The notes below the pieces were generated by a model, which saw only the letters and a program-made list of their open reading frames with translations, did no database searches and was not told where the DNA came from. From Serratia grimesii NBRC 13537 (GTDB taxonomy: Bacteria; Pseudomonadota; Gammaproteobacteria; Enterobacterales; Enterobacteriaceae): DNA of 64,000 nucleotides. Location: NCBI RefSeq assembly GCF_001590905.1, contig NZ_BCTT01000006.1, positions 310,001 to 374,000 on the forward strand. The letters are read 5' to 3'. This document shows, piece after piece, positions 12,353-21,156 of the stretch (positions within the stretch are counted from its first letter, which is position 1; every line of letters begins with the position of its first letter). The position numbers and the translations under genes are program-made.

Positions 12353-13465
12353 ATGAGCGCAAAATCCCCTGAGCAGACTAACCCCGAAGTTCTGCGTGCC
12401 CTGGTGACCGGAGTACTGGCCGCCTTTGAACACCCGACGTTAAAAAATAATCTGACCGCGCTGAAGGCAATTCACCATTGTGCGCTGCTGGACGATGTAC
12501 TGCATATTGAATTGACCATGCCATTTGCCTGGCAGAGCGGTTTCGACGTCCTGAAGGACACCGTCAGCGCAGAGTTACTCCGCGTGACGGGGGCTGAGGC
12601 GATCGACTGGAAGCTGAAGCATGACATCACCACGCTGAAACGTGCCAACGATCAGGCTGGCATCAAGGGCGTGCGTAATATTATTGCTATCAGTTCCGGC
12701 AAAGGCGGGGTGGGTAAATCTACCACTGCGGTTAACCTCGCATTAGCGCTGGCAGCGGAAGGGGCCAAGGTCGGTATTTTGGATGCTGACATTTATGGAC
12801 CGTCGATCCCGAATATGCTGGGCACTGAAAATGAACGCCCAACGTCACCAGACGGTCAGCATATGGCACCGATTGTGGCGCATGGTCTGGCAACCAATTC
12901 GATTGGTTATCTGGTGACTGACGACAATGCTATGGTTTGGCGTGGTCCTATGGCCAGCAAAGCGCTGATGCAGTTGCTGCAAGATACGTTGTGGCCAGAT
13001 TTGGACTATTTGGTACTGGATATGCCACCGGGCACTGGCGATATTCAGTTGACCTTGTCGCAGAACATCCCGGTTACCGGGGCATTGGTGGTCACTACGC
13101 CGCAGGACATTGCGTTGCTTGACGCTGCCAAGGGTATTGTCATGTTCGAAAAGGTTCACGTGCCGGTTTTGGGTATTGTGGAAAATATGAGCGTGCATAT
13201 TTGCAGCAATTGCGGTCACCATGAGCCGATCTTCGGGACCGGCGGGGCTGAGAAGTTGGTGAAAAAATACCACAGCCGTCTGTTGGGACAATTGCCGCTG
13301 CATATTTCACTGCGTGAGGATTTGGATCGCGGTGAACCGACGGTGATCAGTCGCCCGGACAGTGAGTTTGCCGAACTGTACCGTCAACTTGCCGGTCGTG
13401 TTGCCGCGCAAATGTACTGGCAGGGTGAAGCGATCCCGACGGAAATCTCTTTCCGCGCGTTGTAA
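12353..13465 (+). CDS. mrp: Iron-sulfur cluster carrier ATPase Mrp/ApbC
   Basis: P-loop ATPase that carries and delivers Fe-S clusters to apoproteins. It has 370 residues (E. coli 369). An N-terminal DUF59/MIP18-like part is followed by the deviant Walker A SGKGGVGKS near residue 115 and the cluster-binding CxxC (CSNC) near residue 284. The ATG at 12353 is chosen because AAGGAG lies seven bases upstream; an in-frame start 23 codons earlier has no ribosome site and would add a non-family extension. It ends at a strong terminator shared with the convergent PAP2 gene. Confidence 0.96.
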   Translation: MSAKSPEQTNPEVLRALVTGVLAAFEHPTLKNNLTALKAIHHCALLDDVLHIELTMPFAWQSGFDVLKDTVSAELLRVTGAEAIDWKLKHDITTLKRANDQAGIKGVRNIIAISSGKGGVGKSTTAVNLALALAAEGAKVGILDADIYGPSIPNMLGTENERPTSPDGQHMAPIVAHGLATNSIGYLVTDDNAMVWRGPMASKALMQLLQDTLWPDLDYLVLDMPPGTGDIQLTLSQNIPVTGALVVTTPQDIALLDAAKGIVMFEKVHVPVLGIVENMSVHICSNCGHHEPIFGTGGAEKLVKKYHSRLLGQLPLHISLREDLDRGEPTVISRPDSEFAELYRQLAGRVAAQMYWQGEAIPTEISFRAL

Positions 13466-13483
13466 TCATCACTGGCTAAAAAA

Positions 13484-13512
13484 CAAAACCCCGGACAAGT
13501 TCCGGGGTTTTG
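13484..13512. terminator. Bidirectional terminator between mrp and the PAP2 gene
   Basis: Stem AAAACCCCGGA/TTCCGGGGTTTT with a short loop, A-rich on the left and T-rich on the right, so it can end both convergent transcripts. It begins 18 bases after the mrp stop. Confidence 0.9.
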
Positions 13513-13513
13513 C

Positions 13514-14188
13514 TTATGGGACGATAGCCTGTTTGTGCAAATCAGCCCGGGTATACGGGCGTTCGATCTTCGCCAAAACAGTCGCAATATGTTCCAGCAG
13601 CCCTTGCGTCGGCGCGGGTTGTCGTACCCCCATCAGCACCATTGGCAGTGCCAGTGCAACGACGATCTGCGGTGTTGATAGCTGAGGGCGCGGCTTACCG
13701 CGCTGCAACCACAAAAACAGCGTACTGGCCAGATAGCCAAGTATTAGGCCGCTCACGACTTCCGAAGGTGAATGGACATGGATAGCTAACCGCGATAGCC
13801 CTATGGTGACAGGCAATACCAACCCCACAACCAGCGCCATGCTGCGTACGGCATGTGAGAAACGCCCGGTCAGTGCCCAGAGCAGTACCGGCCAGATACT
13901 GGCCGCCAATGCAGAGTGGCCGCTAAAGCCGGTAAAGTCATAACTTTTTATCCCAATGCCCCAACCCATAAAAGCCAGTTTGGATATGCATACCACACCA
14001 CCGGCGCAGCCGAAGATCAACGCCCATTGCCAGCCAGCGGTCCGGGTGGCACGTGAGGCGACTAATACGGCAAAAAGAATCAGCGAGCAGGGCAACAGCA
14101 ACATGCTGTCGCCAAAAAATGTCAAAAAATGCCAGTCCAGCACGTTAGTCTCCGGTGAAATACAGCATCCTCGGTCAAGGATCATCAT
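13514..14188 (-). CDS. PAP2-family membrane phosphatase
   Basis: Membrane phosphatase of the PAP2/acid phosphatase superfamily, about 224 residues with about six hydrophobic segments. The second signature motif is seen as FSGHSALAA. The third appears as SRLAIHVHSPSE, that is SR-x5-H-x3-E, where the family usually has Asp in place of the final Glu. The first (K-x6-RP) motif is not recognisable. Related enzymes act on undecaprenyl pyrophosphate or phosphatidylglycerol phosphate, but the substrate here is unknown. The start is uncertain: TTG at 14191, ATG at 14188 or ATG at 14185, none with a clear ribosome site. Confidence 0.78.
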   Translation of the reverse strand: MMILDRGCCISPETNVLDWHFLTFFGDSMLLLPCSLILFAVLVASRATRTAGWQWALIFGCAGGVVCISKLAFMGWGIGIKSYDFTGFSGHSALAASIWPVLLWALTGRFSHAVRSMALVVGLVLPVTIGLSRLAIHVHSPSEVVSGLILGYLASTLFLWLQRGKPRPQLSTPQIVVALALPMVLMGVRQPAPTQGLLEHIATVLAKIERPYTRADLHKQAIVP

Positions 14189-14330
14189 CAAGCCACGGAG
14201 TTTACCTTGTGACGTTGAATTGCCCTAGACGCAATAATCTTAAAACCGTTGAATGCCACTTCTGGCAAAATAACCAGAGATAGCGCCCTTGTGCCGACAA
14301 TATAGTCTGGCGCAATGCCCGCTAACTCCC

Positions 14331-14336
14331 TATAAT
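14331..14336 (+). promoter_or_regulatory. Candidate -10 box of the udk-dcd-asmA promoter
   Basis: Perfect TATAAT 52 bases upstream of the udk ATG. The hexamer 17 bases upstream matches the -35 consensus poorly, so the assignment is tentative. Confidence 0.4.
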
Positions 14337-14388
14337 TGTCGCGTTTTAGTTCCCCCCCTTCACACTACGAAATCAGGTCTTCAATTTT

Positions 14389-15030
14389 ATGACTGACAAG
14401 CCGCATCAGTGCGTCATTATTGGTATAGCTGGCGCATCTGCCTCCGGAAAAAGCCTTATCGCCAGTACGTTATATCGTGAACTTCGCGATCAGGTTGGCG
14501 ATGAACACATCGGCGTTATTCCTGAAGACAGTTACTACAAAGACCAGACTCATCTCACCATGGAAGAACGGGTCAAAACAAACTATGACCACCCGAGTGC
14601 CATGGATCACAACCTGCTGTTCCAGCATTTGCAAATGCTGAAATCGGGCAAGGCGATAGAGTTACCCTTGTACAGTTACACTGAACACACGCGTAAGAAA
14701 GAGACCATTCACCTGGAACCCAAAAAGGTGATTATTCTTGAGGGGATCCTGCTGTTGACGGATATCCGTTTGCGTCAGGAAATGAATTTCTCGATCTTTG
14801 TCGATACGCCGCTGGATATTTGCCTGATGCGTCGAATGAAGCGTGACGTGAATGAACGTGGTCGTTCGATGGATTCGGTGATGGCGCAATACCAGAAAAC
14901 CGTCCGTCCGATGTTCCTGCAGTTTATCGAACCTTCCAAACAATACGCCGACATTATCGTTCCACGTGGCGGGAAAAACCGTATTGCGATCGACATTCTT
15001 AAAGCCAAAATCAGCCAATTCTTTGAGTAA
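14389..15030 (+). CDS. udk: Uridine kinase Udk
   Basis: Phosphorylates uridine and cytidine to UMP and CMP for pyrimidine salvage. It has 213 residues, the E. coli length. The P-loop [11 protein letters not shown] begins near residue 12, and the family stretches [26 protein letters not shown] and [13 protein letters not shown] are present. It is first in the udk-dcd-asmA run, the same order as in E. coli. Confidence 0.98.
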   Translation: MTDKPHQCVIIGIAGASASGKSLIASTLYRELRDQVGDEHIGVIPEDSYYKDQTHLTMEERVKTNYDHPSAMDHNLLFQHLQMLKSGKAIELPLYSYTEHTRKKETIHLEPKKVIILEGILLLTDIRLRQEMNFSIFVDTPLDICLMRRMKRDVNERGRSMDSVMAQYQKTVRPMFLQFIEPSKQYADIIVPRGGKNRIAIDILKAKISQFFE

Positions 15031-15041
15031 TGCCACTCAAT

Positions 15042-15066
15042 GGCCGGAAAACCCATGTTTCCGGCC
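15042..15066 (+). other. Hairpin between udk and dcd
   Basis: Perfect nine-base inverted repeat GGCCGGAAA/TTTCCGGCC with a seven-base loop, 12 bases after the udk stop. No T-run follows, so it is more likely an mRNA-stabilising or attenuating stem than a full terminator. Confidence 0.5.
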
Positions 15067-15156
15067 TGCGGGCAACTATTTACGCCGCGGCGTAGACCTT
15101 TTGCCCGTTGTGTGGCAATTTTTGTTTTAGTGACACGCCTTGATGGAGATAAATAA

Positions 15157-15738
15157 ATGAGACTGTGCGACCGTGATATAGAAGCCTGGCTGGATTGTGA
15201 AAAACTGGTGATTTCACCGCGTCCGCCGATTGAGCGTATTAACGGGGCCACAGTGGATGTCCGTTTAGGCAATCAGTTCCGCGTGTTTCGTGGTCACACT
15301 GCGGCATTTATCGACCTCAGCGGGCCGAAAGACGAAGTCAGCGCTGCGTTGGACCGCGTGATGAGTGACGAAATCGTCCTGCCGGAAGGCGAAGCCTTCT
15401 TCCTGCATCCGGGAGAACTGGCACTGGCAGTCACTTTGGAGTCGGTCACGCTGCCAAACGATTTGGTGGGTTGGCTGGATGGCCGCTCCTCCTTGGCGCG
15501 CTTGGGGCTGATGGTTCACGTTACCGCGCACCGTATCGATCCCGGCTGGCAGGGCCGCATTGTTCTGGAGTTCTATAATTCAGGTAAGCTGCCGCTGGCA
15601 TTGCGTCCGGGTATGCTGATCGGCGCGTTGAGCTTTGAACCGTTGTCCGGGCCGGCAGCACGTCCTTACAATAGCCGCCAGGATGCAAAATATCGCGATC
15701 AACAGGGTGCAGTAGCCAGTCGAATTGACAAGGACTAA
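15157..15738 (+). CDS. dcd: dCTP deaminase Dcd
   Basis: Deaminates dCTP to dUTP, supplying most of the dUMP precursor for thymidylate in enterobacteria. It has 193 residues, the E. coli length. The family blocks [39 protein letters not shown] and [18 protein letters not shown] hold the active-site Ser/Arg and Glu positions. It lies between udk and asmA, as in E. coli. Confidence 0.98.
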   Translation: MRLCDRDIEAWLDCEKLVISPRPPIERINGATVDVRLGNQFRVFRGHTAAFIDLSGPKDEVSAALDRVMSDEIVLPEGEAFFLHPGELALAVTLESVTLPNDLVGWLDGRSSLARLGLMVHVTAHRIDPGWQGRIVLEFYNSGKLPLALRPGMLIGALSFEPLSGPAARPYNSRQDAKYRDQQGAVASRIDKD

Positions 15739-15782
15739 CAGCGCTAGTGATAGGGTTAGTGTGGCGCTGACAAGAGGATGGC

Positions 15783-17621
15783 ATGAGAAGATTACTGACG
15801 ACTTTGGCGATTTTACTGGTGGTGCTGGTGGCGGGAATATCCGCGCTGGTACTTTTGGTTAATCCGAATGATTTTCGTGCCTATATGGTCACGAAAGTCG
15901 AACAAAAGAGCGGTTATCATCTGACATTGGATGGCGATCTGCGTTGGCATATTTGGCCGCAGCTAAGCATTCTGGCAGGGCGCATGACGCTGACCGCTCC
16001 CGGTGCCAACGCGCCCGTGGTGAGTGCGGATAACATGCGCCTTGATGTCAAGTTGCTGCCGTTGTTGTCACATCAGCTGTTTGTGAAACAGGTGATGCTG
16101 AAAAATGCCGTCATCCGCCTTACGCCCGACAGTGAAGAACAAAATCAGCCAGATGCGCCTATCGCGCCCGCGGGCAATCCTACAGAGTCGGTGGATACAC
16201 CGTGGAAGTTTGACATTGATAATCTGAAGGTGGTGGATAGCCTGCTGATCTGGCAGCGAGCCAACAATGAACAAATCAACGTTCGCGATATTAATCTTAC
16301 CCTTAAACAAAATGCCAAACGCCAGGCGCAAATGGAACTTTCCAGCCGGGTGAACCGAGATCAACGCGATCTGAGTTTCAACATGGTGGCAGATATCGAT
16401 CTGCAGCAATATCCGCGACGCATTACGGCCAATATCAGCCAATTCAATTACCAGCTTGAAGGTGCAGATATTTTGGTCGGTGGTATCAAGGGTGATGGCA
16501 GCGCTCAGATGGTATATCAACAAATGCCGCAGCAAGTCGCGTTAAGTCAACTGACCCTGAGCGCCAATGACAGTCAATTCTCAGGCGGCGCCAGTGTACA
16601 GATTGGTGATGTGCCAACCTATGTGTTAAACCTGACATCCACAGCGGTAGATTTAGACGCACTTTCTGGTTGGCAGTCCAAGTCCGGTTCGCAAGTGCAG
16701 CAAACACAAGGCACGACATCCGCACCAGTGATTGCCAATCAAATGGACGATCCACAGCAAAATCTCGAAGTGTTGCGAGACTTCAACGCTCAACTTAATT
16801 TGAGCGTTGATCAACTGACCTACCGCGGCATGAATATTGCCCATTTATCAACGCAAGCGGAAAATCAGCAAGGTTTGCTAACGGTACATTCACTCTCAGG
16901 ACAGTTAGCCGGCGGCGACTTTGCTTTGCCTGGTTCGTTGGATGCGCGCCACAACCGGCCGGTTATCGCGGTGAAGCCGGTATTGAGGCAGGTTGAGCTG
17001 GGCACGGTATTGAAAGCGTTCGATATGCCACAGGTATTAACTGGCAAACTCAGCATGCAAGGGGATTTGACCGGCGATCGTCTGACGTCACAATCGTTTG
17101 AGCGGCGTTGGCAAGGAACTGCTCAGTTGGCGATGCAAGATGCACAGTTGCACGGCCTGAATATTCAACAGTTGATTCAGCAAGCGGTAGCTCGCAACGA
17201 CAGTAGCGTGCGTGGGCAGAACGATTACCAGCGTTATACCGAAGTGAAGCAGCTGTCGGCAAAAGCCAGTTTGAATAGCGGTACGGTAAAAATCACTGAA
17301 CTGGGCGCCGATTCTCCGTTGTTGAATTTGAGCGGGAGCGGCACGGTGGATATGCCAGGTAAACAGTGCGATATGGCGCTTAATGTACGAGTAACCGGTG
17401 GTTGGCAAGGACGTAGCGATCTGATCGAACAGCTGCAGAAAACGCCTATCCCGCTGCGTGTATACGGTCCATGGAGCCAGCTCAACTACCAGTTACAGGT
17501 TGATCAGATATTGCGTAAAACGCTGCAGGACCGGGCGAAAGAAGCGTTGAATAAGTGGGCTGATAAGAACAAGGATTCGCGTGAAGGCCAGGATCTGAAA
17601 AAACTGCTCGATAAGCTCTAA
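15783..17621 (+). CDS. asmA: AsmA, AsmA-like outer-membrane homeostasis protein
   Basis: Large periplasm-facing protein of the AsmA family anchored by one N-terminal membrane segment (about residues 5-27). Members are implicated in outer-membrane assembly and lipid homeostasis, and bridge-like lipid transport has been proposed. It has 612 residues (E. coli about 617). The conserved N terminus (VNPNDFRAYMVTKVEQKSGY) and C-terminal AsmA region (TEVKQLSAKASLNSGTVKIT) are seen. It is the last gene of udk-dcd-asmA and is followed by a strong terminator. Confidence 0.95.
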   Translation: MRRLLTTLAILLVVLVAGISALVLLVNPNDFRAYMVTKVEQKSGYHLTLDGDLRWHIWPQLSILAGRMTLTAPGANAPVVSADNMRLDVKLLPLLSHQLFVKQVMLKNAVIRLTPDSEEQNQPDAPIAPAGNPTESVDTPWKFDIDNLKVVDSLLIWQRANNEQINVRDINLTLKQNAKRQAQMELSSRVNRDQRDLSFNMVADIDLQQYPRRITANISQFNYQLEGADILVGGIKGDGSAQMVYQQMPQQVALSQLTLSANDSQFSGGASVQIGDVPTYVLNLTSTAVDLDALSGWQSKSGSQVQQTQGTTSAPVIANQMDDPQQNLEVLRDFNAQLNLSVDQLTYRGMNIAHLSTQAENQQGLLTVHSLSGQLAGGDFALPGSLDARHNRPVIAVKPVLRQVELGTVLKAFDMPQVLTGKLSMQGDLTGDRLTSQSFERRWQGTAQLAMQDAQLHGLNIQQLIQQAVARNDSSVRGQNDYQRYTEVKQLSAKASLNSGTVKITELGADSPLLNLSGSGTVDMPGKQCDMALNVRVTGGWQGRSDLIEQLQKTPIPLRVYGPWSQLNYQLQVDQILRKTLQDRAKEALNKWADKNKDSREGQDLKKLLDKL

Positions 17622-17626
17622 AATCA

Positions 17627-17654
17627 AAACATGGGGCAATGCCCCATGTTTTTA
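17627..17654. terminator. Bidirectional terminator between asmA and the beta-helix gene
   Basis: Eleven-base stem AAACATGGGGC/GCCCCATGTTT with a three-base loop and a T-rich tail on both strands, placed between convergent genes. Confidence 0.9.
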
Positions 17655-17666
17655 AAGTAATGGATG

Positions 17667-19460
17667 TTAATCAGATATTTTTCCATATCCTTTCCATACG
17701 CCGGGGGTTCCTGCTTCTACACACCGCCAACCATCCCATCCTCCTGCTGTTGGAGCGCTATTTACAATTCGGTCGCCTTGGCTAAAGCTGCCCAATGTTG
17801 GTGCCGTATTTCCATGCATGATACGAACATTACTTGGGATTGAAATTCGTTGTTCCATTGCGATCGTTTCATTTCCGGCAATGTTATTAGCATAATAGAT
17901 ACTATTATTACAGTTAAATGTCATATTACCTAAAACGGTGCTGTTTACAAAAGAATGGGATGAGGATGTGTTATTCTTCTCTTCAAGAAACGTTACGTTA
18001 TTCTGCACTAATATGCCATCAAAATGTGTGCCCTGAGATTGTGGCGATGTATTTGTGACCAAAAGAGAATTTAACGTTCCGCCAAACCATCTTATAGAGC
18101 CAGCGGTATTCTTAATAATAACATCAGATGCTACAACATTTGAAAATTGGTGGTTCCCGTTATAGGCCGAAATTTCTATTTTACCCACAAGACAGTTGGA
18201 TAGTGCTAATGTACCTCTTTTACCATCGGCTTGAGTTATAATGTTACCGCCAATGCCACGGCCACCTGAAACGATTGTTTTACCGTACCCTTTAATTAGT
18301 AAAGCATTTTTGAATCTAGAACCTGCATGCTCAGATATTTGTACGTCGGCGCTACCTATTTCCATAAAGTCTCTTTTTCCCCAATTCCATTTATCTCTGA
18401 TTTCAGCATGTGTCTGGTGAAACATAAGGCCAATCCCATTAGTTATGCGTACATAGGGGCTGCATTTATTATTCTCAATCTGGCAGTTATTAAATCTTAT
18501 CATATTACAAGCATCATTCTTAATTGTACTGGTTAGTAGCAATGCTGGATGGGTCGTTTTTGTATTGTCAGATGGGTCACCATTTGAATAACCACCATCT
18601 TGAATATTAGTGGCTTCGAAAACAGAGTCTTGAACTTTATCCAACCAAAGATTGCAGCCATGGAAAGAATATATTTGCACATTGTTAGTATAGACATAGG
18701 CAACATTTGTTAATCTGAGTGCACTCAACGTGAAGTTAATACCATCAAAAGATAGGTTTTCGATTCTCAATCCCCAGCTAAACTTTTTTTCTGCATTATA
18801 TTCTATCAGGATAACGTTAGGGTCTTTAGGATCCTCGCTGGGACGGATAATGCAATTTCTAGTATTACTTCCTCGAAGAACCCCAGCCCAATTGCTAGGG
18901 ATTTTTATCACTCCAGGCTTTAAATATGTCATTGCACTTGGAAACACTAATTCTACTCTATAGTTATTAACCATAGATTCTTGTAAAATAATAGCATTTT
19001 GTTCTCCATATTGAGTTGAGCCAGTTCTTATCCCAAGCCACTCAATTGGCCATATGTTGGTAGAAACAGAGTCAACTCTAATCCAACACCAATTATCATC
19101 CACTCTAATTACTATGCCACTTTTTTCCTTCAAGTCTTTCGATTGGACAGCATAGAACTCTCCCCCCCCAGATGATATAATATTGTTAGTTGAATAAAAA
19201 CTCACAACGTCTATTTTTTGACCTGAGAACTGGGGGGTTATTTTTCTCAAATTATCAATGTCGGGGCACCTTCCAATATATTTTGCCCCATCGTAACTAG
19301 AAAGCTTTGAAGATAAAATAGATAAACTATTGCTGGCTGATAAATCATTTTCAGCATTTGTTGATATAATGCTATTCACTTTCTCTGCGGCATAAACCTT
19401 ACCCGCTAAAATACCAGATGTTCCTGCTATTATTGTCTTTACGAGATTTCTACGGTTCAT
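17667..19460 (-). CDS. Tat-exported right-handed beta-helix protein, possible polysaccharide-active enzyme
   Basis: Exact function unknown. It has 597 residues. The N terminus is a twin-arginine-type signal (NRRNLVK followed by a hydrophobic stretch ending GKVYAA at about residue 25), so folded export to the periplasm is likely. The body contains many short Asn-, Val- and Ile-rich turns (for example LRIENLSFDGINF, VTNTSPQ, NNVTFLEEKNN) that look like a parallel beta-helix of the pectate-lyase/tailspike kind. The C terminus (about 550-597) has a GW/GT-rich motif common at the ends of tailspikes and beta-helix enzymes. E. coli WcaM, in the colanic acid operon at the matching chromosomal site, is also a Tat-signal beta-helix protein, so this may be a functional analogue. 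It is clearly more AT-rich than asmA and dcuC, suggesting transfer. The ATG has GGAAGGG upstream. Confidence 0.7.
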   Translation of the reverse strand: MNRRNLVKTIIAGTSGILAGKVYAAEKVNSIISTNAENDLSASNSLSILSSKLSSYDGAKYIGRCPDIDNLRKITPQFSGQKIDVVSFYSTNNIISSGGGEFYAVQSKDLKEKSGIVIRVDDNWCWIRVDSVSTNIWPIEWLGIRTGSTQYGEQNAIILQESMVNNYRVELVFPSAMTYLKPGVIKIPSNWAGVLRGSNTRNCIIRPSEDPKDPNVILIEYNAEKKFSWGLRIENLSFDGINFTLSALRLTNVAYVYTNNVQIYSFHGCNLWLDKVQDSVFEATNIQDGGYSNGDPSDNTKTTHPALLLTSTIKNDACNMIRFNNCQIENNKCSPYVRITNGIGLMFHQTHAEIRDKWNWGKRDFMEIGSADVQISEHAGSRFKNALLIKGYGKTIVSGGRGIGGNIITQADGKRGTLALSNCLVGKIEISAYNGNHQFSNVVASDVIIKNTAGSIRWFGGTLNSLLVTNTSPQSQGTHFDGILVQNNVTFLEEKNNTSSSHSFVNSTVLGNMTFNCNNSIYYANNIAGNETIAMEQRISIPSNVRIMHGNTAPTLGSFSQGDRIVNSAPTAGGWDGWRCVEAGTPGVWKGYGKISD

Positions 19461-19669
19461 GCATACCCTTCCTGTCTATGTTATAAGAGTGACTCAAAAT
19501 TAATAATAACATCAGGCAGCTAATTGTAAAATATAAGTTGTTAAATCTAGTATCTATTTGTTAATGAATTGATTTTATTCATTGTGGTATGCATGATTAT
19601 TTAATTTAATCAATTGGTTATGTTTATGGTTTAGTGTTTGTGAAGTGTGTGAGATAAGTTCTATTTACT

Positions 19670-19683
19670 TTGATTTTTATCAC
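19670..19683 (+). promoter_or_regulatory. FNR box of the dcuC promoter
   Basis: TTGAT-TTTT-ATCAC matches the FNR consensus TTGAT-N4-ATCAA at nine of ten positions. A TATAGT -10 hexamer lies at 19706-19711. This places the box at -41.5 from the expected start near 19718, the exact spacing of class II FNR-activated promoters. E. coli dcuC is an anaerobic, FNR-dependent gene. Confidence 0.75.
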
Positions 19684-19705
19684 CTATAGTACAAGCCATA
19701 ATATT

Positions 19706-19711
19706 TATAGT
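19706..19711 (+). promoter_or_regulatory. -10 element of the dcuC promoter
   Basis: TATAGT (five of six to consensus), 22 bases downstream of the FNR box; the transcript would start about 47 bases before the dcuC ATG. Confidence 0.6.
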
Positions 19712-19764
19712 GTCCGCAGTGATATATTCATATTGTTTTTTCTACATCTATCTGGGGTCAATTC

Positions 19765-21123
19765 ATGTTGGAACTTTTTATTGGGGCTATAGTGGCGGCG
19801 GGCGTTGGGCGCTATATCATCAAAGGCTACTCCGCTACTGGCGTATTGATGGTGGGGGGCCTGCTTTTATTGGCAATCAGCGCCCTGATGGGCAAGAGCC
19901 TGCTGCCTGCCAACGCGACATCTACAGGGTGGCGCGCGACGGATATCATCGAGTACGTCAAAATCCTGCTGATGAGCCGCGGTGGCGATCTTGGCATGAT
20001 GATCATGATGCTGTGCGGGTTTGCGGCGTATATGACCCACATTGGTGCTAATGACGTGGTCGTAAAGCTGGCTTCACGTCCATTACAGATGATCAACTCC
20101 CCCTATCTTTTGATGGTGGCAGCCTATTTTGTCGCTTGCCTGATGTCACTGGCTGTTTCCTCCGCAACCGGTTTGGGGGTACTGCTGATGGCCACATTAT
20201 TCCCACTGATGGTCAACGTGGGTATTAGCCGCGGTGCTGCGGCAGCTATCTGTGCTTCACCGGCGGCGATTATCCTTGCACCAACTTCAGGTGATGTGGT
20301 GCTGGCTGCCAAGGCTGCGGAAATGCCGCTAGTCGATTTTGCGTTTAAAACCACCTTACCGATATCCATTGCGGCGATTGTCTGCATGGCCGTTGCGCAT
20401 TTTTTCTGGCAACGCTACCTCGACAAGAAGAATAACGAACAGCACCACATTATGGATGTGAGTGAAATAACTACGCATGCGCCAGGGTTCTACGCCATTT
20501 TACCCTTTACGCCGATCCTCGGGGTATTGGTGTTTGACGGTAAATGGGGACCGGAACTGCACATTATCACCGTGTTGGTAGGGTGCATGTTATTGGCGGC
20601 AGTGATTGAGTTCTTGCGAAGCTTCAGTGCCAAACAGGTGTTTACCGGCCTGGAAGTTGCCTACCGGGGAATGGCGGATGCCTTTGCCAGTGTGGTAATG
20701 CTGTTGGTTGCGGCGGGCGTATTTGCTCAGGGGTTGAGTACCGTAGGCTTTATCAGCGGGCTGATCAGCCTGGCACAGTCGTTTGGCACCGGCGGCATTA
20801 TCATGATGCTGGTACTGGTGGTGATTACCATGCTGGCGGCAATGACGACCGGTTCGGGGAACGCACCTTTCTATGCTTTCGTTGAGCTCATTCCCAAGCT
20901 GGCGGCGCAGATGGGGGTCAATCCGGCGTATTTGGTGATCCCGATGCTACAGGCGTCGAATCTGGGTCGTACGTTGTCACCGGTTTCTGGTGTAGTAGTA
21001 GCGGTATCAGGCATGGCGAAAATCTCTCCGTTCGAAGTCGTAAAACGCACGTCGGTACCGGTGATTGTCGGATTGATTGTGGTGATTGTGGCGACAGAAC
21101 TGCTGGTTCCTCAGCATTTGTAA
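19765..21123 (+). CDS. dcuC: Anaerobic C4-dicarboxylate transporter DcuC
   Basis: Inner-membrane transporter mainly for succinate efflux and C4-dicarboxylate exchange during fermentation. It has 452 residues (E. coli 461, the difference being mainly at the two ends). Long stretches are essentially identical to E. coli DcuC, for example EYVKILLMSRGGDLGMMIMM and TTGSGNAPFYAFVE. About 12 hydrophobic segments. The upstream FNR-type promoter supports anaerobic induction. In E. coli dcuC lies elsewhere; here it sits between asmA and yegH next to the beta-helix gene, so this segment differs from the E. coli arrangement. Confidence 0.96.
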   Translation: MLELFIGAIVAAGVGRYIIKGYSATGVLMVGGLLLLAISALMGKSLLPANATSTGWRATDIIEYVKILLMSRGGDLGMMIMMLCGFAAYMTHIGANDVVVKLASRPLQMINSPYLLMVAAYFVACLMSLAVSSATGLGVLLMATLFPLMVNVGISRGAAAAICASPAAIILAPTSGDVVLAAKAAEMPLVDFAFKTTLPISIAAIVCMAVAHFFWQRYLDKKNNEQHHIMDVSEITTHAPGFYAILPFTPILGVLVFDGKWGPELHIITVLVGCMLLAAVIEFLRSFSAKQVFTGLEVAYRGMADAFASVVMLLVAAGVFAQGLSTVGFISGLISLAQSFGTGGIIMMLVLVVITMLAAMTTGSGNAPFYAFVELIPKLAAQMGVNPAYLVIPMLQASNLGRTLSPVSGVVVAVSGMAKISPFEVVKRTSVPVIVGLIVVIVATELLVPQHL

Positions 21124-21129
21124 TAGGTC

Positions 21130-21150
21130 GCCGGGCGATGGATGCCCGGC
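21130..21150. terminator. Terminator between dcuC and yegH
   Basis: Seven-base stem GCCGGGC/GCCCGGC with a seven-base loop, six bases after the dcuC stop, followed on the plus strand by a moderately T-rich tail. The convergent yegH may share it. Confidence 0.65.
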
Positions 21151-21156
21151 TCCTGT

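Larger units (their letters stand above)
19461..19764. other. Intergenic region between the beta-helix gene and dcuC
   Basis: Divergent AT-rich spacer of 304 bases. The right part holds the FNR-type promoter of dcuC. The left part must hold the beta-helix promoter, but no convincing -35/-10 pair was picked out. Confidence 0.7.

Noticed and set aside
17667-19460. Beta-helix gene as part of a prophage
   Set aside because: No other phage genes, integrase or attachment repeats nearby, and the protein has an export signal that phage tailspikes lack.
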